A stretch of 64,000 bases of DNA from Parapristionchus giblindavisi (lineage: Eukaryota > Nematoda > Chromadorea > Rhabditida > Diplogasteridae): positions 248,001-312,000 of the forward strand of contig CALSFV010000050.1 in assembly GCA_943737045.1 (NCBI GenBank), read 5' to 3'. Both the position numbers and the translations under genes were made by a program. Shown in pieces: positions 37,310 through 49,500 of this stretch (its first letter is position 1; each line of letters starts with the position of its first letter). The notes beneath the pieces are model-generated. The model made no database searches. It saw only the letters and a list, made by a program, of their open reading frames with translations, and was not told the origin of the DNA.

Positions 37310-38067
37310 ATGCATAAGTCCTATGAGGACCTGGTTGCGGCGGCTCGCAAGGAGATCGTACAGCGAAAGATCGACTATGAACGACTGGTTCATCTGGCCA
37401 GAGTCTCTCCCTCGAGTACTAGTGGTACTTCGGTAACGGCGCCGTCGCGATCAAGGATTGGACCAAATAACCATCCGGTACGCTTACATGTCTACCAACC
37501 CATTAACCCATGTAAAATCTACATAATATCTCGAAATTATTTGTCTATGAATGTTTAGACTATCCATCTCATCCTTAATGCACTGTTACATTTGCCTTAC
37601 GTGCCTACGCCGTAACCCCCTCCGTCGCCTCTCCGACGCGGCGGAGGGGGTTACGGCGTAGGCACGTAAGGCAAATGTAACAGTGCATAAGTAATTTTGT
37701 TCCGTTTTGCTACATTCACAATTTATTTCCTTTTTGCATCGAGAAAACTACTGTACATAAGAGGGAACAGCACAGAGTTAACCATTTTGGAGCGCTCTGG
37801 CCTTATGCAGTAGATCTATGGTCATAAGGAATAGTGGATGGCGTTCATCATTCTAATATTGTCTGTTCACAAATCTATTATTGTTCGATAATTCAGGCCA
37901 GCGCACTTCGTCCGCTGCCTGGCTGTGCAGCACCGGGTCGTCTTCCAGTCCGGCACGACCCTCTCCAGACGTATCTCAGCTACGAAAGGATGTGGAAGTC
38001 TCGGCCGGCTCCTGGCGAGAGTGAACATCGACAACTACGATGGACACTCAGACAGAAGTTGACGTGA
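37310..38067 (+). CDS. HYLS1: HYLS1-type centriole/cilium protein, short form
   Basis: Two exons, 37310-37477 and 37897-38067, in phase 0, giving 112 aa. HYLS1 binds SAS-4/CPAP at centrioles and is needed for basal-body anchoring and cilium formation. The C-terminal exon carries the HYLS1 box: a DPLQTYLSYERMWKS core, then PAPGESEHRQLRW and TLRQKL. The N-terminal exon forms a basic helix (AARKEIVQRKIDYERLVHLA) then a Ser/Thr/Pro-rich link. Family members are usually well over twice this length. An in-frame TGA at 37286 closes the frame above the ATG, so a longer protein would need an unseen upstream exon. The intron carries a 109-bp perfect-arm palindrome. The HSPBAP1-like gene starts 1.1 kb downstream on the same strand. 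Confidence 0.78.
37579..37687. repeat. GC-centred palindrome, family P, near-perfect
   Basis: Arms of about 45 bp begin TGCACTGTTACATTTGCCTT and are exact complements out to the GC-rich centre. Sits in the only intron of the HYLS1 gene. Confidence 0.9.
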
Positions 38068-39177
38068 TGAATAGAGTTTTGTAAGGGTAATGTCTTTATT
38101 GCCGTTAGTTTTTCGACGTTCAAACTTGTCAGTGGCTTCACCATTACGAATGTAGAAACTATGTTTCAAGTTTTGAAAAGAATTTAAAAACATACGTGGG
38201 CACCACTGCCGTTAGCGGCAATACCCCCTCCCCCGATTTTCCAAAAAATCGCTCAAAATTACGTATTTTCTGATAAAGAGAAAGTTCGGCAAAGTGGTTT
38301 TGAGAGAGAGAATCGAAACACTTTGTAAGTCACGCGTAGATGTTTCGTCTTCTCCTCGCTGTTCCTTTCTTGTTCCTCTCGCTAAAGGAGGAGTGTACCT
38401 AACCCAACAAAATAACCGCTCATAACTGGCCGTAGTGTCGACGATTGGCACTGTGGTATAGGCAAGTTATCGGGAGGAATAGCTAAACTATTCACTGAAT
38501 TTTCAAAAACAGATAAGGAAACAATAGAATGTATCACAATAACACAAACGAGAGAGGAAAAAAAACAAGAATCTAAAATGTCAAAAAGCAGAGAAATCTA
38601 GTCATTTTGCTTACTTGCTTCTCTCGTTTCGTTCCATTTATTTTCTTTTCGGGATTTTTGAACAACCCCACGTAAAAAAATTATGTCCATGAAATGAAAT
38701 TACCTGAGGTGGCTTTGCTTTGTAATTATTTTATTTGATCTCGTTTGTTATTGTGCTTTGTTCAATCCTATTGATCTCGTTCCAATTTATTACTGATTTG
38801 TTTTCATTGATTAATTAAATAAATTGATATTTAAATACAGTCGATCGTTACGAGCTCAACTGGTTAAAGACCGTACACTACTTGTCCACACCGTAAACAA
38901 TAATCGCCGGAGAATAATCAATAATCAATAAATATTACACTACTATATCCATTAGTTACAGTATACCATTTCTACAGTATTCATTAGATATACTATTCCA
39001 TTTCTACAGTATCTCACACTTACCGTACACCATTTCTACCATTTGTTACAATATACCATGTCTACAGTATTTATTAGTTACGGTATACCTTTTGTGCAGT
39101 ATCGATTAGGTGCGGCATACCATATTCTACAGTATCTCTTACCGTATACCACTTCTACAGTATCCATTAGTTACAGT
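38068..39177. other. Gap between HYLS1 and HSPBAP1 genes
   Basis: No exon seen. The last 240 bp (38938-39177) is a run of TACAGTA/TACCGTA words spaced about 40 bp apart, ending directly at the next start codon. Confidence 0.6.
38938..39177. repeat. Degenerate tandem array of TACNGTA words
   Basis: Units like CCATTAGTTACAGTATACC and ATTTCTACAGTAT repeat about eight times. Each contains a palindromic TACAGTA or TACCGTA or a one-base variant. Confidence 0.75.
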
Positions 39178-42100
39178 ATGCCGTTCCATCTGACTCCAGA
39201 GGATGAGTGGTCAGATGCGCACACGATAGAACCATTCGTGATACCCGGAGTGACGGGCGCATGGCCAGCCAGTAAATGGACCGACCGTGATCTTATGGTG
39301 GGTTGATCTTTGATCTTTGAGAGATGTCATTCCTACAATCGATAGATTAGTATTAGATATTAGCATGGTGCAATGTTGGATGATCTCTTTATTCAAATCT
39401 CATCAAAATTCTATGTCAAACATTTCTGCTCTAATGGATCAATAATATGTGGTATACTGTAACTTTCCTTTCAGAACATCCAAGGAGTGCATCCTGTCCG
39501 CTACAATTCTCGCGAAGTACCCATTGGCAAGGTTTGTTGAGGTCTACGTTTATTGATTTTTTAGCCCTTATTAGTGCAAACCAAGATATGCGTACCTGTA
39601 ATCGGGTGTAAATTATACTGCAAAATTCAATCGATAAGAAAATCAATAGTGCAATGTTTCAAAAAAATCAATAAATCAATGATTTTAAAAACATCAATAA
39701 ATTGCAGCCGGTCCACGATTACGGTGAACCGTGTCCCACGTGGAATGCCACTATGGGACAGTTCCTCGGTTGGGTGCGCTCGTCCCGTCTACCACTTCAA
39801 GCGATGAAGGACCGGCCGAGTGTTCCTGCCGCGAATTGGGGGTACGGTAAGGATTATTGATTATCTATATGATTGCATTGTTCCTATCATGAGTTGTGGT
39901 CGGTAACGGTTAATCCTACTGTATTATACACCAAATAGGACTAGTTAATGATTACGGTAGGCCACCCACCATAAATGGGCACGCTGGGGGAAGGCTGTGC
40001 GCAAACCAGGGGAAGGGGAGGCAAGGCTGTGCGCTCGGCTATTTTTTGGCAATGTTGACTGGAAATTTTCAAATTTTGGCGATGCAAGGCTATGCGCCAA
40101 AAATATTTGTTTTCACGCGCCCACCTATGCCACCCACCTTCCTCCTACCAATCGACAGTAATCGTTACCACACTATACAAAAAAGCCGGATATTTAACCT
40201 AATAGTAGCACAGATTGGAGGAATGCCACGGATAGGCGTATGTCGTGGATTCGACTCCCTCCATGTGTCAATCATTTGCCAGCCTGTATCCACTATATTT
40301 ATTTTTAATTACTAATTTCGGGTACTTGGAGTACATCCATTTGAGCGCTAATGCGCAGAACAAGAAACTGGCCGAAGAATTTCACTGGCAAGATCTGCTC
40401 GGTGATTCGAGCACAGAAGATCTGGATACAACCCTATGGTTCGGTAAGTTTAATTTTTTTATTTATTTAATAATGTTTTTATTTATCGTACATCTAATCG
40501 GACAATAAAAAGCATTCGGAGAGATGAAACAAAGGGTAATTAGTTCATTAGAGAAACTAATTTAGCTTATCCATATTAGTAGAGCTTGTTAGCAAAAGTT
40601 CTTCGAGTGGTTGCAAAACCCTGTTGATTGCGTGTCTGACGAATCACATATTACGGCTTTATTTTAATGAATTTTAATGCGTGATGTTTATCTCTCACTT
40701 AGTACTAATTTACGATCACAAACCTTGTTCGGGTTCAATTCCCGTTTCATTACTGTTTTATCATTCACGGAGATGCTTCATTTATCAAAACTCTGTTTTA
40801 GTCGTGGCGACGTTTCCCAATCGTAGGTATCTCGGGCGCGCACTCGCATCTACACTACGATACGATGGGCTGGAATCTGCACGCGCAAATCAGCGGTGCG
40901 AAGCAGTGGATACTGATCCCGCCCGGAGGTTGGTGCACTTCACGATAGTTATACGTGGTGTACCTGGATTACGGTAGCCGATCTTTCAGCACCTGGAGAT
41001 GAGTGCGATGAGTTGCGCAAGCAGCTGGGCGCAACTCGAGTGCCTTTCGAGAACACTACCGTATTCAGTGATGTTGACGTGGTGAGTGGTGTGGGAGGAC
41101 GAGGTTTATGATTTCGCACACTTGATTAATTGTGGGTGAAACGTTGCTACAATACAATATTACATCTACTGACTGCTCACTTGAGATAGCCAAAAACGTG
41201 TGGTACAAGTTATGTTTATTGTATAATTACTGTAGTTTTCCGTATGATCACTGTAGTTTACTGTATGATTACTGTAGTTTCTTCCAGTTAGCCGAGCCCG
41301 AGCGTCTCAAATCGATACCAGGAGTGAGGTCGTTCGAGTTGACACCGGGCGACGTCCTGTTCATTCCTCCCCTCTGGTGGCACGCCACATGCTGCCTCAT
41401 GATTGATGAGTAGGTGGTTTCAATCGATAATCGATCAATAATCAATAATATTGAATGATTGCATGCTACAGTAAGACACAGCAATATTGCGATTATGCTA
41501 CCGATATTTTAATAATTGAAAAATACTCACGCATTGTCTATCTGGGTAAATTAATTGCTTGAAATTGTTTGTACTATTAGACATGGCTTAGACATGCAAA
41601 TCGATATTTTGTGATTCCAATTACACGGTATCCTTAGCTACTGTATTCTCGATTACCGTAACAATAGCTACACTATCCTCTACTACAGTAACCTGAGCCA
41701 CCTGAGCTACAGTATCTGCAAGTACCGTATCATGAACTACAGTATCCTCAATTACAGTAATCCCGCCACCCTGTCATTCTCGGCGAACGTGTGGCTGAAC
41801 GAGCGACCCGATATCTTCAATACCATCGCTGAACCCCTCACGCAGGCCATGGTGGAGAGTCTGCACAAGGTAATCAATATTTGAGAGGTAATCAATATTC
41901 TCAAGAGAATGTTTTGTGTCCCGGTCTAGCTATCGGTGTGAAAAATCACCAGTAAATTGATTCTTAGACTCACTCAGTATATCGATTGATTTTGTTGTAT
42001 TCACTTTCAATTATGGTGTTTAGAATCTACTTATTGATTGATTAGATTATTGATTGATCGATTAATGACTAAACTTATTTGATTTTTTGATTGATAGATC

Positions 42101-44199
42101 CCTTTCAGGCTGGTGGCGAGACGAACAGCGCGGATGATATGATGTTGGTACAAGGGAAAGAAGGCTGCTACGCGGTTACGGAAGATGATTCTAGCTCATT
42201 CGGGGATCAGCTGAAGTGGATCAGGGAGGAGTTGGATATGGTTGGGCAGGTAAAGGAGATACATTTTAGACAGTCTTACAGGGTTTTATATAGTGGGTGT
42301 TTTAGCAGAAATTACTGTAATATTTCTAGTTGTTGAGGTACTTGGTGAATGATTCCTGATTAACAGGTAAGTTCTGGTACCCATCCGTTACAGTAACCTC
42401 GCGATTTCGATCGATAACACTATGCTTCAACTACAGTATGCCTTCCAGAGCTGCCCAATCTCTTCGAGACCCTCGACCAGTGCAGAAGATGGAGATGAAG
42501 ATGATGAGAAAGAGGAGGATGAAGATGAGGAAGAAGGAGGATCGTTCGCGGAGCATATCACCTCACTTAGGGTTAGTCATTTGGATTGATATATTGAGAG
42601 ATATTGACTTATCGATTTTCAATTGTTTATAGTCTGAAATTAACTTTTACCCGAAAATCAGTGCTGTCAGTTTTATAAGGTGGAATTTTCTCGGCAGCAA
42701 TTGTCTAACATTTGTGAAAATATTTGCAACTAAAAATTTAAACGGTATTTCTTTCATCCCATCTCAGCGTTGTCCTCTATATTGTTTGATACAATTTTTT
42801 TTAAATTCTTAAATCCTTGATTACCGTATCCACGAAGTAGTATCGTAATTCCTACCAACCATTCAATCAATACCGTACAATTGGACATAATACCGTAATA
42901 TTTGCTAATCACTCCTGTAATACCGTAGTATCCTTACTCATAATTTTTGTTGCAGAATCGTGGACGCGGTCGTCTGGACGCATTCCTCGCGCGATACGGT
43001 CACCTCGCACAGCACGAGACGACGACGGAGAGTGAACTGGCCAAATTGGCGAGGTACGGTAGCGTACTGTAGGATACGTTGGCAACCTATGTCGCTGGAA
43101 ATTAAAATCTGGTGGGCCGGACGCGAGAATCAGGTGAGGCATTGCCAGGCGGCGTGTCTTGTCGCTGGCGGCAGTGCTGCCTTAAGTACTGTAGCTTTAG
43201 GATACTGTACTGTTGATCATCAGTTGCTGCCTACGGTAGGGTATGTACGAGATTGATTGCTGAGAGGTATTGATAAAGTATCCATTAGTTTAGAATAACT
43301 TGCATTTATAGGCTTTACCAGTTGATTTCTGGTCTGGACATGCTCATTTGATTGGGTATTTAATTGTTTATTCGATATTCCGTCAACTGTGACAACATTT
43401 TATCACGATTCATTAGAACCATTCAGAATTGTTCTAGCCAATCAATGGCGATTATGATCATGTTTGTTCTTATTCTTTCTTTTCATTGTTTGTGTGCATT
43501 CTGATCAGCTTAAGTTTGTGCAAAACGCAATATTTTGGCATGCTTCGGACAAAATAGACTAGAGAGAAACAAAAAACTATGAAAAGAAAGAATAAGGACA
43601 AAAGTGCCTCTTTCGGCCATAATCGTCGTTGAATGGCCAGAATGGTTGTGACGAATCATGATCAAATCTTAAATTTTTGGAGTATTTTTTATAGAGAGGA
43701 TCGGTTTTCGAAATACGGAGGGTCGATTTAGAAAATCGTTATTTTTCGATTAAATTGTAATTTTTCGCTTAAAATTAGCCTTATATAGTGGGTCGATCTT
43801 CGCTTTACCTGGGTGTGAAAATGTATAATATAAAGTGTACATTAGTTTGAAATAGCTTGCATCTTTAGGCTTTACCAGTTGATTTATGGTCTGGACATGT
43901 GATCATTTGTATCGAGTTAGCATTTTCTTCAATGTATTTGCCGCTATAATTCGTACTTGATATCATAGTCGATTGCAGAACTGTAGGGTCCATAATGAGC
44001 TTATCAATTAATATTATGTTTATCGATCGATACTTGAAACTGTAGCAATCAATCGATATTCAGGGATCGCTACAATCTCAAGTTTGTGCATCGCGCGACC
44101 AAGATCGATGTCCCTCCCAAGTCCACGTCCGACGCGATGATCAAGGATCTCGTCCGTCCGTGGGAGATTGACCAGATAGTCAGAGACTATTTCAAATGA
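39178..44199 (+). CDS. HSPBAP1: JmjC/cupin protein of the HSPBAP1 family
   Basis: Twelve exons: 39178-39297, 39475-39531, 39708-39841, 40322-40443, 40827-40928, 40990-41081, 41288-41409, 41758-41869, 42109-42249, 42449-42571, 42956-43053, 44064-44199; 452 aa. HSPBAP1 is a JmjC-domain partner of small heat-shock protein HSP27; its chemistry is not settled. Iron-binding His and Asp lie in HLHYDTMGWNLHAQISGAKQ, the distal His in VLFIPPLWWHATCC. The order of short motifs (DTTLWFGISGAHSH, QWILIPP, SFELTPGDV, LSFSANVWLNE) follows the family closely. An acidic run (DGDEDDEKEEDEDEEE) follows the cupin core, unlike the vertebrate protein as I know it. The exon 3/4 junction lacks an AG acceptor (see findings). 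Start codon uncertain: the ATG follows a TACNGTA array and a possible TTACAG acceptor. AATAAA at 44845. Confidence 0.85.
43272..43899. repeat. Direct repeats bracketing a foldback in HSPBAP1 intron 11
   Basis: A 71-bp sequence at 43272-43342 recurs at 43829-43899 (shared GGCTTTACCAGTTGATTT and GGTCTGGACATG). Between them an inverted repeat of about 290 bp (43390-43680) pairs TTCTTATTCTTTCTTTTCAT with ATGAAAAGAAAGAATAAGGA. Confidence 0.75.
43690..43805. repeat. Family G repeat
   Basis: Contains TTATATAGTGGGTCGATCTTCG and TTATTTTTCGATTAAA. An inverted, longer relative is at 51362-51515. Confidence 0.6.
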
Positions 44200-44844
44200 C
44201 CTACCGTATACCGTACGCCAAACCTACCGTAATCTCCCTCCTTGTGTCAATCATTTGCAAACCTTTATCAGCCATGAGGAGTATCACTCATTGTCAGAAT
44301 CAATTCAATCTACTGTAATGTCCCATTTCATTTTCATGATTGTGCACTAAACCCACGGTATCCACCCGAAATTCAGCGAGATCTCTCTAAGCCTACTGTA
44401 TCCCTCAAGATTATCTCGATATCTGCGCACTAACTTCCCCTTGTATTTTTGCTTACTGTATGCGCGATTACTCTACCGTAATCCCTCCATTCATACTGTA
44501 TTCACTAAATCTGCCGTAACCTACCGTATGCCTGCCACAATCATGCTTATCGTACGTACTTGTGTCTCCTCTCTTTCGGTGTCTGCCTTTCGCTATGATA
44601 ATATCAGTCCTTCCCCTCCTCTGCCACGCTCTCCCCGTTGTGTTCCCAATTGTGCTCCTGTCATATTTATTATCGATTGCCCCCATCGTTCATCGATCGA
44701 TAATACGGTAAGCCTTCATCCGTACACCCCACCACTATAATCGTCCCCTTTTGTCATACAATAACCTACAGTATCCAGCTGAAATTAAATGTATTTTGTC
44801 CTAATACATGACGTCATAATATAATAATATATATTTATACATTC

Positions 44845-44850
44845 AATAAA
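44845..44850 (+). terminator. Poly(A) signal, HSPBAP1-like gene
   Basis: AATAAA within TTCAATAAAGATTAC, 646 bp after the stop codon. Confidence 0.45.
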
Positions 44851-45387
44851 GATTACATGTGCGTGTAAATATGTATGTGTGTTTAATTGTTGACAAATGT
44901 GGGACAACGGTGGCTGGACTGTGGCCAAGATTTGGCCGTACAGTGGCCAGGACGTGGCCAACTAAAGGAATACTCGCAAGCGACACAAAAACGAGGACGA
45001 ATGGGAACATATAATATTATAATAGGCGTTAGTTCGCGGAAAATTCAAAGTGGGGGGAGGAGAGGTGCAAATACAGTACCGTTATTCGACTCCCGTCAGG
45101 ATTCCTGAATCAGGCGGCAAATCGATCGATATCAATAGTTTTCGCAAATTACCGTATGATGAAAAGGTGTTGGTGAGAAGGGATGGCTTCTTAACAATTA
45201 TAGCGGGGTGCGAGTACAACACAAATCTTGGATAACATATATATCTGAATAAGCAAAAAGTAAAAATAAGAGCAACAGAAACGAAGAATCTTCAGACTAC
45301 AACAAATAGATATAGAGGCTAGAAGGCACTTTGAATGTAGAAGATGTAAGATGTCAACATATCAAAAAGATAGGCAGTATCGATGAA

Positions 45388-45473
45388 GCGTGAGGCAAAC
45401 CGTTTGCCGGTATTTTTCTTTGACAAACGTCTCCACTTTTGGCATCACGTTTGTTAGCAAACGGTTTGCCACC
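45388..45473. repeat. Short foldback with self-palindromic ends
   Basis: GTGAGGCAAACCGTTTGCC at the left and AGCAAACGGTTTGCCAC at the right; GGCAAACCGTTTGCC is itself a palindrome. Confidence 0.7.
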
Positions 45474-45789
45474 CTTCATGAACACTAACAAAGGTATTGA
45501 TTGGCATGGATACGGTATCTGGAGGGGGAAGAAGGATTCTTGGATAGGAGGGATAAGCGTCAGACAAATTAGTACACACTCTCTATATAATCTAGCATAT
45601 TTTAACGATGATATCTTCTAATAGAATTATTATATAGTAATATATAGAATCATAAGAAAAATAGAATGCAGGAAATAAAATCGCAAGGCGGGGGGAAAAG
45701 AGGCAGACAGGAAAAAAATACTGTAGTACGGTGGGTCTCAGCGATGTCGGTGGTGGTTCACAAGATTACGGTAGGTCAGCCAGGTCAGA

Positions 45790-46497
45790 TCAATGATCCA
45801 TGTACACGATGAGTGGTCGGGTGGTCTTGATCTCGAGGGACGCCTTGACTGCTGCGGACATCCGCGCTGCGGAGGCGTGCGCTGCTTCTACGGTTGACTG
45901 CAATGGAACGATTACGGTAATCAAGATCATGGTGGATTACGGTAATCAAGATCATGATAGATTACGGTGATCAAGATCATGATAGAATACGGTAATCAAG
46001 ATCACGATAGAATACGGTAATCAAGATCACGATAGAATACGGTAATCAAGATCACGATAGAATACGGTAATCAAGATCACGATAGAATACGGTAATCAAG
46101 AATACGACAGAATACGGTAATCAAGATCATGATCGATTACGGTAATTAATATCATTATAGATGAAGACTTTTTGGCTTCAAATGTGCTACCCGATGAAAA
46201 CTTGCTGATTCAAACCGAGCTATCTATTTAGTTATTATATTACATTCTATTTATGTATTAATCTATCTCTATTTAGTTGTTATTATGTATTTCTTTTGTT
46301 TAAAGTTAATCTGCTAATGGCGACAGACGTTATCAAATCAATATGCGATAGTTCAATCGGGTCAGACTAGCAGAGTTCAATTGAGTCACACTTCTTACTT
46401 TGCTCAATGGCGCTCGTCCCATCCAGTCGGCAGCACGGTTGCCAGCGTCATCGAGTAGTTGGCCAGTGAGACCGAGGGTCGAACCTGAGATTTGTTA

Positions 46498-46528
<31 letters not shown>

Positions 46529-49500
46529 ATTAGCAATCTTTCACAAACTGTTAAATTCGTGTTTAAGTTGAATCTTCAATCAAATCAGGGAAATAATGAT
46601 GTAGAAGTCATTAGTGGCCGGACAACTATGCATATCGTAGCATACTCTTGATAAATGGGTTTAAATGAAAATGAAATCTATAATTTAACAACAAGCGGAG
46701 AGGTTGACAATGCATCATTAATAGACGGACGACGATAGAACGGAGGTTGACAATGGGGAAAAATAATTTTTAAGAAAAAAAAACCGCACTCCGGTAATTT
46801 TCTTGTTTCATGATAGACATACTTCGGCACAAATTAATCATAGAACAATGTGATATCTATACATGCTAAATATCAACCACATATCAACAGGCCAGTAGGA
46901 GCAACAACAAAGAACACGTGTTTTGATTTCAAGCAATCAATAATTCATGAATCAATCAATAATTCCTCACCAGGTGGCTTGGTAGCAGAAGACTGGGCGC
47001 CCTTGCCGCCATTCAACTTCTGATCGTGAGCTCTACAAGCAAAATAATTCTATCATATATTAAATTAATTAAAATAAAAATTAAATTTTACTTTTGTACA
47101 ACAGTCTATCCAGTTTCCATGTTATAAATATTGATTGATTGATTCATCTACAGAAGTCGTTCAATTAATGTGGCACTGCCATGGCATCAGATAGTTTATG
47201 TACACATGCCGCGCTCACGTTACAATAAACAACGATGAATCATTCGGATCGATCAACTCGTAAAAAAGGAAGGAAGTGTTGACTATTTCCGCAGAAATGA
47301 TAAGTCAATACCCAGTGCCCAAACCGATCCCAGTGATTGAAACGGGTAATACATAGACTTGAAACACTCCCAGATTCAGTGGCAACACTGTTTGGTTAAT
47401 CTTCATAAAGGTTTTTAATAAGATAATAATAATTATAACACATCGACTTCAATGTCACAATTAGTTATCACATTGCACTATTTTCTTGTTGTTAACCCCT
47501 ATATAAAAGATCGCAATTAGACCAATTTACTGGGATAGGTTTTTTCAAATTTCTTTTGTCAAGACGTTGGGTGATTTATGCCAGATTCCGGCTACTGGGG
47601 TTTTCGACCACGCCGGATCGAATGGCACTGGTCCCGAGCCGATCCGGAGCCGTCTTTTAGGTGAAACGCCGGCTCTCGGGTTTTTTGCACTTTTTGGCGC
47701 TAAACTTGATACTAAATGTATGAAAAATTGCAAGTTGGGGTATGGAACTGATCACAAGACTTGGGGCAATCTAATATGTATTTTTGCCGATTTTTCCCAT
47801 TCACGGTTTTTCCGGGAATTCCGGTCAAAGTTGGCGGAGGGCAAAAAAACGCGAAAATCAAAATCGGCAAATATGAATGCTCGAAATCGGCTCTATAACT
47901 TTTTGAGATTAAGACTTATATTAAACAACTTTTTACGGCGCATCTTTTGGTACTAACGCCGCGCCTCTTGTCCCCCGGGATGATGACGAAATAGGCCTCG
48001 GAAGAAATCCGGAAAGTAGGTTTTTCGCGATTTTCACCTATTCAACGTGATTTTCACGTCCCGGCTCCTGAAAGCAAATTGTACAACTCGATGAGGCGCA
48101 ACTTTTTGCTTCTGGACCCAACTCATTTGGTTTAGTATTCGCGGAGCTGTGCGGTCGCGAAAAATGGTCGATTTTTAACTTTTTCAAAAAACTCAAATTT
48201 CGCACCTTTTTTATTCAACCAAAGCACGCTCATGTTGTAGCGCTTGAAAAACTGGTTTAGAAAAACTATGTCTCTTCACCTCCGCACGACCTCTTTGTAC
48301 CGCGAAAAATCGCCGAAAAGGTGCGAAAACACGATTTTGCCAGTTTTCTTGACTAAATTTATTTTCATTTTTATTTTAGGCGTTTTATATGGCAAAGAAA
48401 GTTGTAGTCCTACTCTTTGCGCGTCGATTGGGGTATAATATGACTATATTTAGAAACAAAATGAACCCATGGCGTCGAGGCAAAGAGGTACCACTCTAAA
48501 ATCACCGAGCGGGTTCGAACCCCGGTTCGATCCAAAACTTTTGCTGATTTTTCCTGACTGAAATAAAGTGTTCTAGGGTAGTTTTTCGTGTTAAGAATGA
48601 TGAAACAACTTGTTTTGAGTCATTCTGAGCAGGAAAACATGTCATGCATGACTCTTAACTTTAACCTCGCCTTAATTGATATCTGTAGCGACATTCATTC
48701 AGGTCAACGAAATTTTTCGATAATATTGAGACAAACATTGATCCTAAGACATCCGGAAAATGTCGGAAAGCTTATGAACGAGTCCACGAATGAGTTTCAT
48801 ATCATCATATCATATAATATAGAAAATGGGTTGGGGGGGTGTCCCCCCCAAACAATCAAAAGGTCGAGCTTGCTTCCAAGTAATTTTGCCGTTCAAAATT
48901 TAAAACAAATAGTTTTATGTTGTCGTTTTTCATATAATTTTTCGACAAATTGTCTAATAAATCAGAAAACAAGATACTGAGCGACTCGAGCAGTCTAGAC
49001 GGAAGGGAGTAACTGAGGCGGATGGGCGCGCAGCGCCCTTCCGCGCTAGCGAAATGCTCCTCCCGCGCTAAAAGTATAAAACGCTCGCAAGTAAAACAAT
49101 TTATGGATCCCCCTAGCACTGCTAGTTAACCCCTATATAAAGAATCGCAATTAGACCGATTTACTGGGATAGGTTTTTTCAAATTTGTTCTATCAGGATG
49201 TTGGGTGATTTATGCCAGATTCCGACTACTGGGGTTTTCGACCACGCCGGATCGAATGGCACTGGTCCCGAGCCGATCCGGAGCCGTCTTTTAGGTGAAA
49301 CGACGGATCTCGGGTTTTTTGCACATTTTGGCGCGCAACTTGGTGATAAGTATATCAAAAATTAAAAGTTGGTATACGAAAATGACCACAAGACTTGGGG
49401 CAGCCTAATTTGTATTTTTGCCGATTTTTCTCATTCACGGTTTTTCCGGGAATTCCGGTCAAAGTTGGCGGAGGGCAAAAAAACGCGAAAATCAAAATCG

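Larger units (their letters stand above)
44200..45789. other. Convergent intergenic region
   Basis: Lies between the 3' ends of the HSPBAP1 and LAMTOR1 genes. It holds many TACNGTA words (44200-44530), AATAAA at 44845, four TGGCC words near 44900-44965 and a self-complementary GGCAAACCGTTTGCC element at 45388-45473. No gene seen. Confidence 0.6.

Noticed and set aside
47567..47956. 129-residue frame in the first 1.63-kb copy
   Set aside because: The second copy does not keep it intact and it contains no known domain; base changes look unconstrained.
48505..48535. Possible tRNA from GGTTCGAACCCC, also at 50146
   Set aside because: Only a B-box-like word; no acceptor, D or anticodon stems could be placed around it in either copy.
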